DNA of 64,000 nucleotides from Pseudomonas mandelii (GTDB lineage Bacteria > Pseudomonadota > Gammaproteobacteria > Pseudomonadales > Pseudomonadaceae). The position numbers were made by a program, and so were the translations under genes. The notes beneath the pieces are model-generated. The model made no database searches and was not told the DNA's origin. It saw only the letters and a program-made list of their open reading frames with translations. Shown here in pieces: positions 47,176 to 55,666 of this stretch (positions are counted from its first letter, which is position 1; every line of letters begins with the position of its first letter). The DNA is taken from the NCBI RefSeq assembly GCF_900106065.1, contig NZ_LT629796.1, positions 3,503,501 to 3,567,500 on the forward strand. The letters run 5' to 3'.

Positions 47176-47430
47176 TCAGTAGTGATATCTACACATCACG
47201 ACGCGAATCTCACCTTCATCGACCTCGTAGACCAAACGATGCTCAGCAGTAATTCGACGTGACCAAAAGCCGCTCAAATTGTGTTTGAGCGGCTCAGGCT
47301 TTCCGAGCCCGTCGAATGGTTCACGCTGGATAGCTGTGATGAGCAGGTTGATTCGTTTGAGTCCGGCCTTGTCATTTTGTTGGAACCATAAATAGTCGTC
47401 CCAACCTTCGGGAGTGAACTCAATATTCAT
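47176..47430 (-). CDS. yoeB: YoeB toxin (ribosome-dependent mRNA interferase)
   Basis: The 84-aa product is the same length as E. coli YoeB. The catalytic residues of that enzyme are at the same positions: Glu46 (GKPEPLKH), Arg65 (AEHRLVYEV) and the C-terminal His83-Tyr84 (CRYHY). The N-terminal WDDYLWFQQ and LKHNLSGFWSRRI are family signatures. YoeB cleaves mRNA in the ribosomal A-site when released from YefM. The start overlaps the antitoxin stop by four bases (ATGA). Confidence 0.95.
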   Translation of the reverse strand: MNIEFTPEGWDDYLWFQQNDKAGLKRINLLITAIQREPFDGLGKPEPLKHNLSGFWSRRITAEHRLVYEVDEGEIRVVMCRYHY

Positions 47431-47681
47431 TCTTCGATGAGTTGCCTGGATTGGGTCTTCCCTGCACGCAAGTTGCTGATCGATTTGATCAGGCGCTCAG
47501 CATTGGCGGGGGAGCGCAGCAGATAGGCGGTCTCTTCGAGAGCGTTGTACTCCGCCAGAGACATCATCACTACGGGTTCGCCTTTCTGGCGAGTAACCAG
47601 CAACGGCGCACGGTCTTCATTGACCCTATCCATGGTTTCGGCCAGATGGGCCCGTGCGGTGGTGTAGTTGATAGTTTGCAT
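47427..47681 (-). CDS. yefM: YefM antitoxin (Phd/YefM family)
   Basis: The 84-aa product starts at the ATG at 47681 with GAGGA upstream; an in-frame start at 47735 sits inside the promoter. The DNA-binding N-terminal half reads TINYTTARAHLAETMDRV and GEPVVMMSLAEYNALEETAY. The C-terminal tail (LRAGKTQSRQLIEE) is the toxin-neutralising part. It binds YoeB and represses its own operon. Confidence 0.95.
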   Translation of the reverse strand: MQTINYTTARAHLAETMDRVNEDRAPLLVTRQKGEPVVMMSLAEYNALEETAYLLRSPANAERLIKSISNLRAGKTQSRQLIEE

Positions 47682-47706
47682 GTTGTAGTCCTCGCTCGAT
47701 GCAAAG

Positions 47707-47735
47707 AACGTACAGAAATGAGTACAGGTTGACAA
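47707..47735 (-). promoter_or_regulatory. yefM-yoeB promoter with TGTAC operator half-sites
   Basis: On the minus strand, TTGTCA (47730-47735), a 17-base spacer and TACGTT (47707-47712). Two GTACA words on the plus strand (47710-47714 and 47722-47726) give TGTAC repeats 12 bases apart within this promoter, like the YefM operator. Confidence 0.65.
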
Positions 47736-47833
47736 GGCGATACCTCCGAGTGGTCGTTACGCAGACGATGTGTCTACGCTTGCACTGAGTATCGCCGAAG
47801 CTTCTTCAAGACGTTTCCGAGACCGATGTAATC

Positions 47834-48289
47834 CTAATCCGATTTGCCCGCGATCCGATCTACGGACAAACACACCCGCTCCCCCAAACTCTCCACCAAC
47901 CGAACCAGATACCCATCCGGGTCCTGAACCAGAAATTCACGTTGCCCGACCTCCACCGCATCAGCGCGATACCAGACATCGGCGCAGGGACGAAACAGCG
48001 GCCATTCAACTTCGGCCAATCGTTGGAGTATCGGCTCGACGAGATCAACAGTGATCTGAAAGTTGATGCCCCGGCCAAACGGCGCTTCCAATGCTCCGGT
48101 CATCCACTGGCCTTCGTCTGGAGCGTATTGCTCCAGCATGATTTGCACGCCGTTGTTATCGAGGTAGGCGAAACCCGCTTCAGGGCGCTCGTAGGCAATC
48201 TTGAAACCGATTAGCGAGGTCCAGAAATGCAGGCTTTTCTTGATGTCGGTGACCATCAGTTCGGGGACTAACTTGCTCCGTGCAAACAT
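47834..48289 (-). CDS. VOC-superfamily protein (bleomycin-resistance-like)
   Basis: The 151-aa product has the beta-alpha-beta-beta-beta pattern of the VOC fold. Pieces include KLVPELMVTDIKKSLHFWTS, LIGFKIAYERPEAGFAYLDN, GRGINFQITVDL and the C-terminal FLVQDPDGYLVRLVESLGER. It resembles drug-binding BRP proteins, which sequester bleomycin, and glyoxalase relatives, which are metal enzymes. The metal-ligand set is not complete by eye, so a binding protein is more likely. Confidence 0.85.
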   Translation of the reverse strand: MFARSKLVPELMVTDIKKSLHFWTSLIGFKIAYERPEAGFAYLDNNGVQIMLEQYAPDEGQWMTGALEAPFGRGINFQITVDLVEPILQRLAEVEWPLFRPCADVWYRADAVEVGQREFLVQDPDGYLVRLVESLGERVCLSVDRIAGKSD

Positions 48290-48301
48290 ACCAATCCTTT
48301 T

Positions 48302-48811
48302 TCAAACGCTGTGTGACGAGTCGGAAAGAGTGTTCACGAAGGCCGCGATTTCACCTCGATCCCTGAGTCTGATTTTTGAACCGCTGAACCCTTCGAACAG
48401 CTGCCGGTGTGCGGAAAACCCGCTGGCGTCTTTGCGAACACGATAACTGCCGGCCCATTCCAGCAACGCGATCAGCAATTCGTCGTTGTCCGGCCGGTTT
48501 TCTCGCTGACGAATATTGGCGACGCAGCTTTCGTCGTCAACACACAGCCAGACCAGCGCTGTTGCACGGTTGATCAGTTCGCTGACGATCCAGCCGTAAA
48601 CACCCTCAATCACCCAGCGCTCTTCATCGGCCAGCACGCGCGCCATGCCCAATGCTTCGGAGCGAGGGCGGGCGATGCTGCTTTCATCCGACAGCCAGTG
48701 GACGCGGTCAAGATCAGTCCACGGCGCATGCAGGTGTTCGGCCAGTTGTTTAGCCAGCCAGCTTTTGCCCGCGCCAGAGTTGCCGATGATCAGGGTTCGG
48801 GTGAGGTTCAT
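48302..48811 (-). CDS. P-loop NTPase (adenylate-kinase-like)
   Basis: The 169-aa product has Walker A TLIIGNSGAGKSWLAKQLAE, then a WTDLDRVHWLSDE substrate segment and WVIEGVYGWIVSE, as in FlaR/topology-modulation-like small kinases. A lid-like arginine region follows (RQRENRPDNDELL). A role as a nucleotide or small-molecule kinase is likely, but the substrate is unknown. It lies between the VOC and PhoD-like genes on the same strand. Confidence 0.82.
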   Translation of the reverse strand: MNLTRTLIIGNSGAGKSWLAKQLAEHLHAPWTDLDRVHWLSDESSIARPRSEALGMARVLADEERWVIEGVYGWIVSELINRATALVWLCVDDESCVANIRQRENRPDNDELLIALLEWAGSYRVRKDASGFSAHRQLFEGFSGSKIRLRDRGEIAAFVNTLSDSSHSV

Positions 48812-48825
48812 GGTGGCTCACACGT

Positions 48826-50748
48826 TCAGTCGTCATTGTCAGGCGCAATCATCCGCGTCTTCGGTGCACCGTTTGAATTGTGCTGAAAGATTTCCTGCGG
48901 CTGTCCCTTTTCATTGAAGAACACTTGGCCGATCCCTGCCGAATTCCACAGCCGTTCACCCGCTTCGGCATGTTCAGGGATGTGCGGGATGATGCGCATG
49001 CGACGGCGTTTGGTCAGCCAATTGAGCGGCGAGCGCGGCGAGTAGAGCCAGCGGTTGAGGCGGTCGAACCATTCGAGCAGCGTGGGCGGGAATTCGTTTT
49101 TGATGCCGCTGCTGGTGATCTGCCAGATCCTCGGACCGGCCTGGCGGTGTCGGATCAGGACTTCGTAGACGAAGGAATAATGCACATCGCCCGACAGCAC
49201 CACGTAGTTACCCGGTGTGCGCGAGTGTCGGAAAATGTTCAGGATCACCTGGGCCGCGCCCCGATGGGCCATCCAGTTTTCCGCGTCGACCAGTAGCGGA
49301 TAACCGCACCAGCTGAAGACGCGTTGCACGGTTTCGATCAGTTTGACGCCGAAGATCGGCGCTGGCGAAACAATGATCGCCGACGGGTGATCGAGCAGTT
49401 CCTGTTGCAGTTCGCTGAGCGCTTCCCAGTCCAGCAGACCCGAGGGTTGCTTGAGATTCATCTCGCTGCGCCAGCGTCGGGTGCGGGTGTCGATGACAAC
49501 CAGCGCCGGAGTGGTCGGCAGCACGTAATGCCAGTGTTGAAAGCCGAGCAGATCATCGATCAGAGCGTCCTGGACGTCGCTGTCGAGATAATCGTCGTGC
49601 CCCGTGGCACTCAATAATCGGGCTTTTTCCAGCACGTCGCCGAACGCATCCGGGTTGTTGCCCCAGCCCTGGCACAGCATGTAGGCGAGCAGCGCGTTGC
49701 CGATGATGCGCTTGGAGAACGGATGGCCGTAGGCCGTTTCCTCCCATTGCGCGGACAGATTCCAGTCATCGGTAATGTCATGGTCGTCGAAAATCATCAG
49801 GCACGGCAGATGCGCCATGGCCCGCGCGACATCCCCCAGGCCCCCCTTGAAGTCATCGATACGCGTCTGTTCAAGGGCATAACGCTTGCGTCTTTCGGGC
49901 GTCAGCGCTGGCGGTTGTGGCGCGATCAGCGTCCAGGGAGTCGGCGACCAGACCAGCAGGTACATGGCCATGACTTCAGCGAATGTCACCAGGTGATTGT
50001 CGGCGCTGCTGCTGGTGAAAATCGGCTTGCGCGCTCCGCCGAAAAATCGCTCGCGCAAGGTTTTGTTGCTCTCAAGCGCCGGCAACAAATCCGCACGATG
50101 GTAATAACTGGCAGGGTGTTCGTAGAGTTTGGCGCTGTCGCTGACCACCGCACCTTCGAGGCGTTCTTCGAACAGCCCCAGTTGAGTGATCAGCGCATGG
50201 ATCGCCCGCAACATCGGACCGGCGACATCGTCGGCGTACACCTGATCGCCGCTCATCATCAGCAGGGCCGGGCGCTCCGTCGCGGCATGTTCTGTCGCCA
50301 GAAAACGATCGACGCACAGCAAACCGTCGGCTGCCGGGTGGTGAGGTTTACGGCAGGAACCGTGCATCAACTGATCAATGCGCGAACGCAAAACAAAATT
50401 CGGGCAACGGGCTTCGCCGTACAGCAGATGAGGCGCCCAGTCGGCAATACCGGTCGCCGCGTCATCTATCAGCAGGTCATAGTCGATCAGGGTGTCGCAG
50501 GGCAGGGCGGTCGCCAGTGGTACATCGATCAGGTGGACGAAGGCATGCTTGCCCACCGGAATGACCGTGCATTGCCCGGCATCGAGGCGAATGTCACCGA
50601 CACCTTGCAGGCGCAAGGTCAGCGACAAGGCTCGGGTTCCCACCAGCCAGAGCACCAGACGCGTGGGCTCCAGACGCCGCAACAGCGGGCCGGCGAGGAC
50701 CGGTGGCAGAGAGCGATGGCTGTCGGGGAATGGCGAAGACATGGACAT
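48826..50748 (-). CDS. PhoD-like (alkaline phosphatase D family) metallophosphatase
   Basis: The 640-aa product has a central PhoD-type metallophosphoesterase domain with metal motifs LLMMSGDQVYADDVAG, LMIFDDHDITDDWNL and YVVLSGDVHYSFVYE. A beta-rich N-terminal domain of about 110 residues precedes it (LRLQGVGDIRLDAGQ). No Tat or Sec signal is seen, unlike secreted PhoD, so it is probably cytoplasmic. The substrate is unknown. It runs in the same direction as the two genes downstream. Confidence 0.88.
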   Translation of the reverse strand: MSMSSPFPDSHRSLPPVLAGPLLRRLEPTRLVLWLVGTRALSLTLRLQGVGDIRLDAGQCTVIPVGKHAFVHLIDVPLATALPCDTLIDYDLLIDDAATGIADWAPHLLYGEARCPNFVLRSRIDQLMHGSCRKPHHPAADGLLCVDRFLATEHAATERPALLMMSGDQVYADDVAGPMLRAIHALITQLGLFEERLEGAVVSDSAKLYEHPASYYHRADLLPALESNKTLRERFFGGARKPIFTSSSADNHLVTFAEVMAMYLLVWSPTPWTLIAPQPPALTPERRKRYALEQTRIDDFKGGLGDVARAMAHLPCLMIFDDHDITDDWNLSAQWEETAYGHPFSKRIIGNALLAYMLCQGWGNNPDAFGDVLEKARLLSATGHDDYLDSDVQDALIDDLLGFQHWHYVLPTTPALVVIDTRTRRWRSEMNLKQPSGLLDWEALSELQQELLDHPSAIIVSPAPIFGVKLIETVQRVFSWCGYPLLVDAENWMAHRGAAQVILNIFRHSRTPGNYVVLSGDVHYSFVYEVLIRHRQAGPRIWQITSSGIKNEFPPTLLEWFDRLNRWLYSPRSPLNWLTKRRRMRIIPHIPEHAEAGERLWNSAGIGQVFFNEKGQPQEIFQHNSNGAPKTRMIAPDNDD

Positions 50749-50862
50749 GCAGGTTCAAGACTCTTGGTGCACAGAGCGCGCGATGATAGCGCAGGCAGCG
50801 CCCGGGATTATCTGATGGCTACTGGCTTGCTGCTGAAATTGTAAAGCCGAGCCGGGCAGTGC

Positions 50863-51225
50863 TCATTTGCCATCAATGATCACTGCGCATATTACAAACG
50901 TCAGGAATGCCGTCACCAGGCTGCAAGCTCCGGCTATCAAATGGCGCCCGACCGGATACTCATCCTGCTTGAACCTGGCGACTGTGAAGAGCCATGTCCC
51001 GAAGAAGACGCCAAAGGTCGCCATGATCGTATAGAGAAAGTAAGCAGGTCGTGTTTTTGTCTCATCGGGGCTCATGAACATCAGCACGATCGTCGCGACA
51101 ATCAAACTGGCCAGAGCACCTGCCAGGTTGGCGAACCACAGATACAAGCTGCCACGGTTCCTCACTATCCAGAACCAGATCCCCGCTGACGCAGCCAAGA
51201 ACACCAATATTGCGACGAGAACCAT
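50863..51225 (-). CDS. Small four-TM membrane protein, paralogue of the one at 55164
   Basis: The 120-aa product has four hydrophobic segments: AILVFLAASAGIWFWIV, GALASLIVATIVLMFM, IMATFGVFFGTWLFTVA and AGACSLVTAFLTFVICAVII. The family marks RNRGSLYLWFANLAGA and RHLIAGACSLVTA recur in the protein encoded at 55164-55529. Function unknown. It is alone between a PhoD-like gene and the mlaA group. Confidence 0.75.
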   Translation of the reverse strand: MVLVAILVFLAASAGIWFWIVRNRGSLYLWFANLAGALASLIVATIVLMFMSPDETKTRPAYFLYTIMATFGVFFGTWLFTVARFKQDEYPVGRHLIAGACSLVTAFLTFVICAVIIDGK

Positions 51226-51330
51226 TCATTCTTCCTTGGTAACAATGGCGTCCATTGTTCTTTGAGGTGGGGCGATGGCGTGCACGATAGCAAATCAGTG
51301 GCGTGGTGTTGAAGTGAGACGGGCGATTCA

Positions 51331-51594
51331 TCAAGGCAGCGAAAGGCTGTCCCCCCTCATGACACTGGTTTCCCCATTGGCCACCAGCCAGCGAAACAGC
51401 TCGCTCAGCGACACCGTATGACTGCGCTCGATCCAGCGCACCACCGCCGGACCGTAGTGTTCGGTGTAGCGGCTGAGCACCAGTTGGCGGCAGTCCGGTG
51501 ACAGGCGTAGGGTGATTTCCCGGCAGTGCACATTAACCGCGTCGTGCCGGGTCACTCGCTGTTGCAGCGTCAAATGATTGCTTTCAGAAACCAT
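51331..51594 (-). CDS. Small hypothetical protein overlapping mlaA (87 aa)
   Basis: The 87-aa product starts at the ATG at 51594 (MVSESNHLTLQQRV), which lies inside the last codons of mlaA (11-base overlap). This suggests coupled translation. The protein is soluble, with no signal, and contains VHCREITLRLSPDCRQLVLS and HTVSLSELFRWLVAN. An earlier in-frame start at 51660 would overlap mlaA further. The family is not recognised. Confidence 0.65.
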   Translation of the reverse strand: MVSESNHLTLQQRVTRHDAVNVHCREITLRLSPDCRQLVLSRYTEHYGPAVVRWIERSHTVSLSELFRWLVANGETSVMRGDSLSLP

Positions 51595-52375
51595 CGGTCG
51601 GTACTCCTTCGCATTGAGGTTGGGTTGTTTGCGCTGAGCCTTGTTTGCCATCCTCCACATAAGCGGCTCGATGCTCGGCGACCACGTTGCGCAAGGCGCT
51701 GTAGTAATCCGGCAATTTTTGCAGGCTGTCGGTCAGCGGTAATGCTTCGGCTCGACCATCGACGATGCCGCCGACCGTGTTGATCGTGGACAGCGTGTCC
51801 ACGGTATCGCTGTTGCTGCCGAACGGATCGACCACAAAACTCAGCACTCGCCCGGCTGCATCGCGGCTGTTCGAGGTGCCGAACAAGGGCAGCTCGACGA
51901 TCGGACCGTTGCCGATGCCCCACACGCCGAAGGTCTGGCCGAAATCTGCTTTGTGACGCGGGATGCCGGCCATGCCGGACACATCGATCAAGCCCACCAC
52001 GCCCACGGTGGTATTGAGCGCGAAACGTCCCAACGTATTGACCGAGCGCATCGGGTTGCCTTGCAGCAGGTCGTTGATAAAGACCTTGGGCTCGCCAAAG
52101 TTCGCGACAAAGTTGTGCACACCGGTCTGGAAAAAGTCCGGCAAGTACCGATAGCCACGGGCGACCGGCGCCAGGGCATAGTCATCGGCCACCCGATTGA
52201 AGGCAAAGACACCGCGGTTGAACGGTTCCGCCGGGTCGTACACCGAAAAGCTGATTTCGGCACACGTCACGGTGGCGGACGCCGGCGGTTGGCTGCTGCA
52301 ACCCGCCAGCCCGGCGGCCAGCACGGCCATCGATGTGTTGCGGACCAACCAGGGAGCACATTTGAAAGGCAACAT
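51584..52375 (-). CDS. mlaA: MlaA/VacJ outer-membrane lipoprotein
   Basis: A component of the Mla system that removes misplaced phospholipids from the outer leaflet of the outer membrane. The 263-aa product has an N-terminal lipoprotein signal with lipobox LAAGLAGC. The family motifs DPAEPFNRGVFAFNRVADDY, INDLLQGNPMRSVNTLGRF, DFGQTFGVWGIGNGPIVELP and LPLFGTSNSRDAAGRVLSFV are present. It is divergent from the two-component genes at 52542 across 166 bases. Confidence 0.95.
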   Translation of the reverse strand: MLPFKCAPWLVRNTSMAVLAAGLAGCSSQPPASATVTCAEISFSVYDPAEPFNRGVFAFNRVADDYALAPVARGYRYLPDFFQTGVHNFVANFGEPKVFINDLLQGNPMRSVNTLGRFALNTTVGVVGLIDVSGMAGIPRHKADFGQTFGVWGIGNGPIVELPLFGTSNSRDAAGRVLSFVVDPFGSNSDTVDTLSTINTVGGIVDGRAEALPLTDSLQKLPDYYSALRNVVAEHRAAYVEDGKQGSAQTTQPQCEGVPTDGF

Positions 52376-52541
52376 GGACGCAAGTCTCGGGAGGAATTCG
52401 CCGAGATGCTGAGCCCCAGGCCTTGCACAAAGATGTCTGGTTTATTGCGGTGCTGACGCTTTATTGCAGGATTGAAATATATGACGCGCTGGCGGGAATG
52501 GTTTTAGATGGCGGCTCCATTCGCCCCTTAAGTGACCTTCG

Positions 52542-53252
52542 GTGAACAGCCTTTTAATTGTGGACGACGACCTTGAAGTCCTCGATCTGCTGAAAAAATT
52601 CTTCGTGCAGCACGGCTACAGCGTCGAGGTCGCCACCGACGGCGCGTCGCTGTGGGCGGCCATCGAGCGCCAGCCACCGGACCTGATCATTCTTGACGTG
52701 ATGTTGCCGGGGGACAGCGGATTGATCCTGTGTCAGCAACTGCGGATTCGCTACGCCATGCCGGTGATCATGCTGACCGCCATGGGCGAACTCAGCGACC
52801 GGGTCGTCGGCCTCGAACTCGGCGCCGATGATTACCTGACCAAACCTTTCGACGCCCGCGAGCTGCTGGCCCGGGTGCGCGCCGTGCTGCGGCGCGTGGA
52901 CGAACGCCGGCCGGTCGTGACGGAGCGCCCACGGCCGCTGATCGACTTCGCCGACTGGCACCTCGACGTCACCCGCCGTGAACTGCGCTCGCCGGACAAC
53001 GTGATGATCCCGCTGTCGGCCGGTGAGTTCGACTTGCTGCTGGTCTTCGTCGAACACCCTCAACGCATCCTCACCCGCGAGCAGTTGCTGGACCTGGCGC
53101 GGGGGCATTGCCATGACGCGTTTGATCGCAGCATCGATGTGCAAGTCAGCCGCCTGCGACGCAAGCTCGAATCCGACACCAAACGCCCGGCGATGATTCG
53201 CACGGTGCGCAATGGCGGTTATCTGTTCACCCCCAGCGTGACCCGGCGATGA
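52542..53252 (+). CDS. OmpR-family response regulator (near mlaA)
   Basis: The 236-aa product starts at a GTG (52542). Phospho-acceptor Asp52 is in LIILDVMLPGDSG, with the conserved Lys in DDYLTKPFDAREL. The C-terminal winged helix includes PLSAGEFDLLLVFVEHPQ and RSIDVQVSRLRRKLE. It overlaps the kinase gene by four bases (ATGA). The divergent position makes mlaA a possible target. Confidence 0.9.
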   Translation: MNSLLIVDDDLEVLDLLKKFFVQHGYSVEVATDGASLWAAIERQPPDLIILDVMLPGDSGLILCQQLRIRYAMPVIMLTAMGELSDRVVGLELGADDYLTKPFDARELLARVRAVLRRVDERRPVVTERPRPLIDFADWHLDVTRRELRSPDNVMIPLSAGEFDLLLVFVEHPQRILTREQLLDLARGHCHDAFDRSIDVQVSRLRRKLESDTKRPAMIRTVRNGGYLFTPSVTRR

Positions 53253-54580
53253 GCTGGTTGAAGCGGATTCGCCGGGACACGGTGGCGCGCTGGATCGCCT
53301 TGACCATCATTCTGGCGATGCTGATTTCATTGGCGCTCAACGGGCTGTTTATCCAACTGGCGGGTGTGTGGGCGCGCCCACCGCTGACCGAAACCGGGTT
53401 GCTGGACAAAATGGCCGCCATCACCCGCATCATCCAGGCCGCCCCGGCGCCGCTGCGCAGCCAACTGGCGCACGCCGTCAGCGATGAGGGCTTCATCGTC
53501 AGTTGGCACCTTGATCGACGTGAGCTCAATCTGCCGACGGTGGAGGACCTGGATTCCGAAATCGGCTCGACCATCCTGCATCCGTTGCTTAAGTTCGCCG
53601 CGCGAATCCAGACCTACGAGCCGGCCGACTGGACGGAACCCTCGGCGGACGCCCGTTACGCGCTGCTGATCCAGCTGCCGGACGCGACCTGGGTCATGTT
53701 CTCCGCCCCTTCGCGCAGCTGGGGCCTGGACGAAGCGCCGCGTTACCTGATCGTCATCCTGCTGGTGCTGATCTCCACCACCCTGGTCGCGCTGATCGCC
53801 ACCCGCCGCCTCGCCACACCTTTGCAACACTTCGCCGAAGGCGCCCGACGTTTCGGCGTGGACTTCCGCGCCCCGCCGATCGAACCGCTAGGCCCTCAGG
53901 AAATCCGCCAGGCGATCCTCGCGTTCAACGCCATGCAGGCCCAACTGCAACACTTCATTCGCGACCGCACCCAAATGCTCGCCGCCATCTCCCACGACCT
54001 GCGCGCGCCCCTGACGCGGATGCGTTTGCGCGGGGAATTCATCGAAGACAGCGAGCAACAGCAGCGGCTGTTTCGTGATGTGGATGAAATGCAGGCGATG
54101 ATCAACTCGGCGCTGGAATTCTTCCGGGATGATGCGCGGCTTGAACCGGCGACCCAGTTCGATCTGGCCGAGTTGCTGCAAACGTTGCTGGATGATTACC
54201 GGGATCAGGGGGTTGAGATCGCCTACGTCGGGCCGACGCGGTGGGTGTATTTCGGGCGGCCGCTGGGGCTTAAGCGGGTGATGACCAATCTGCTGGATAA
54301 CGCGATCAAGTACGGCAGTGAGCCGGCAATTGAGTTGATTGCTGATGCTGGGGAAGTGCGGATCAAAGTACTGGATCGCGGGCCGGGTATTCCGCAGGCC
54401 AGCCTTGAACAAGTGTTTGTGCCGTTCTTTCGCATGGAAGGATCGCGCAACAAGAGCACCGGCGGTGTGGGCTTGGGATTATCGGCGGCGCGGGCGATAG
54501 TGTTGGAGCATGGCGGGGAATTGAAACTGCGAAATCGGTCGAAGGGCGGGTTGGAAGCGTTGGTGGTGTTGCCCGTGTAA
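53249..54580 (+). CDS. EnvZ-like sensor histidine kinase (near mlaA)
   Basis: The 443-aa product has TM1 (ALTIILAMLISLALNGLFIQ), a periplasmic domain of roughly 120 residues, TM2 (YLIVILLVLISTTLVALIA), and a HAMP domain (RRLATPLQHFAEGARRFG). The H-box is LAAISHDLRAPLTRMRLRGE. The ATPase part has MTNLLDNAIKYG, VLDRGPGIPQAS and GGVGLGLSAARAI. The pattern resembles the RstB/EnvZ group. Its partner is the gene just upstream. Confidence 0.9.
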   Translation: MSWLKRIRRDTVARWIALTIILAMLISLALNGLFIQLAGVWARPPLTETGLLDKMAAITRIIQAAPAPLRSQLAHAVSDEGFIVSWHLDRRELNLPTVEDLDSEIGSTILHPLLKFAARIQTYEPADWTEPSADARYALLIQLPDATWVMFSAPSRSWGLDEAPRYLIVILLVLISTTLVALIATRRLATPLQHFAEGARRFGVDFRAPPIEPLGPQEIRQAILAFNAMQAQLQHFIRDRTQMLAAISHDLRAPLTRMRLRGEFIEDSEQQQRLFRDVDEMQAMINSALEFFRDDARLEPATQFDLAELLQTLLDDYRDQGVEIAYVGPTRWVYFGRPLGLKRVMTNLLDNAIKYGSEPAIELIADAGEVRIKVLDRGPGIPQASLEQVFVPFFRMEGSRNKSTGGVGLGLSAARAIVLEHGGELKLRNRSKGGLEALVVLPV

Positions 54581-54618
54581 CCGGCCCAGGTGTCCATTTG
54601 AAAAACAGGGAATGACAG

Positions 54619-54987
54619 ATGATTGATTTCAACAACAAAGGCTTCTTCAAACTCAAGCAAAACGACGAATACGCCGAACGCGTCACCGCGCTGCTACTGG
54701 ACGGGGAACAGGTGATCGACTCCTACAAATCCATGCGCGATGGCGTGGTGTTTACCAACAAGCGGATCATCGCGGTCAACGTCCAGGGCCTTACCGGCAG
54801 CAAGAAAGACTTCACCTCGTTGCCGTACAAAAACATCGTGGCGTATTCGGTGGAAACGTCGGGGACGTTTGACCTGGATTCGGAGTTGGAGATTTATTTT
54901 TCGTCGCTGGGGAAGGTGAAGTTCGAGTTCACCGGGAAGACATCGATGGTGGAAATTTCGAAACTGATTTCCAAGCATTTGCTCTGA
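54619..54987 (+). CDS. Bacterial PH-domain protein, copy 1
   Basis: The 122-aa product is soluble and one domain long. Its pattern (GEQVIDSYKSMRDGVVFTNK, RIIAVNVQGLTGSKKDFTSL, LPYKNIVAYSVETSGTFDLD, SELEIYFSSLGKVKFEF) fits the bacterial pleckstrin-homology fold, as in short YvbH/YdjM-type proteins. Copy 2 at 62850 is nearly identical apart from about a dozen residues, and both share the upstream stretch CATTTGAAAA(A)CAGGGAA. Function is not known; a membrane or protein binding role is typical. Confidence 0.88.
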   Translation: MIDFNNKGFFKLKQNDEYAERVTALLLDGEQVIDSYKSMRDGVVFTNKRIIAVNVQGLTGSKKDFTSLPYKNIVAYSVETSGTFDLDSELEIYFSSLGKVKFEFTGKTSMVEISKLISKHLL

Positions 54988-55083
54988 GCTGAGTGATCGA
55001 AGGCCCCGAAAAACTCGGGGCTCATCCCGGATGTCAGTCAGTTACACACCCCCCCTGTAGGAGCGAGCCTGCTCGCGATAGCG
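54965..55083. repeat. 3' tail of the PH gene plus hairpin and REP (direct repeat, copy A)
   Basis: From the last codons of the PH gene (TGATTTCCAA) through GAGCTGAGTGATCGAAGG, the hairpin CCCCGA-AAAAC-TCGGGG (55004-55020), ATCCCGGATGTCAGTCAGTT and a single REP (GTAGGAGCGAGCCTGCTCGC). The same order returns at 56703-56820. Confidence 0.85.
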
Positions 55084-55163
55084 CAGATCAGCCAACATCA
55101 AATGTCGATCAGCACTGGCTCGCATGATCGCTGTACATACCGTTTTCTTTTTCAGCGCCTTCA

Positions 55164-55529
55164 TCATCCGGAAACCAAATGCGTCCACGCCAAATTGAGC
55201 GCAATCGAGCCGGTGACGAGACTGACTGCCCCAGCGAACAGATGGCGCAGGAACAGGTTTTCCGGCTGTTGAAGCCTTGCGATGAGCCACATCCATGTTC
55301 CGACTAATGTGCCAAGCGCGGCCATGATCGAGAACAACATATAGGGAGCGTTCGGTGGGGCATCCCCGTTGGCGACGCGAGTCAGGTACTCCACGATCAT
55401 TGCGACGATACAGCCACCTACGAAGCCCGCGAGATTGGCAAGCCACACATTCATGGTGCCGCGAGCGCGCACCACCCAAACCCACATTCCCGCCCACGCA
55501 GCGTAAATAACCAGCCAGTCGAACAGCAT
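55164..55529 (-). CDS. Small four-TM membrane protein, paralogue of the one at 50863
   Basis: The 121-aa product has four TM segments. It shares with the 50863 protein the blocks RARGTMNVWLANLAGFVGG, LFSIMAALGTLVGTWMWLIA and RHLFAGAVSLVTG. Overall identity is moderate, so the duplication is not recent. Function unknown. It lies between a copy-A repeat and an AT-rich pair of unknown genes. Confidence 0.75.
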   Translation of the reverse strand: MLFDWLVIYAAWAGMWVWVVRARGTMNVWLANLAGFVGGCIVAMIVEYLTRVANGDAPPNAPYMLFSIMAALGTLVGTWMWLIARLQQPENLFLRHLFAGAVSLVTGSIALNLAWTHLVSG

Positions 55530-55632
55530 TATTTATTCCATCCCTTGGTGACCTGCCCCGGAAACGATCCACTGTGTTGGAGGGGGATGCAGTGGCTGCC
55601 GCGTTGTTCGCCCGCCAAGCACTGAGCATTGA

Positions 55633-55654
55633 AAGCCCCGAAAGCTCGGGGCTT
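55633..55654 (-). terminator. hairpin after the gene at 55667
   Basis: AAGCCCCGA (55633-55641) pairs with TCGGGGCTT (55646-55654). On the minus strand it follows the 55667 stop, but the T-run is short. Confidence 0.55.
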
Positions 55655-55666
55655 ATTCAACCCGGG

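Noticed and set aside
47834..48811. VOC and P-loop genes as part of the toxin-antitoxin module
   Set aside because: They lie upstream of the yefM promoter, have separate family identities and no toxin features.
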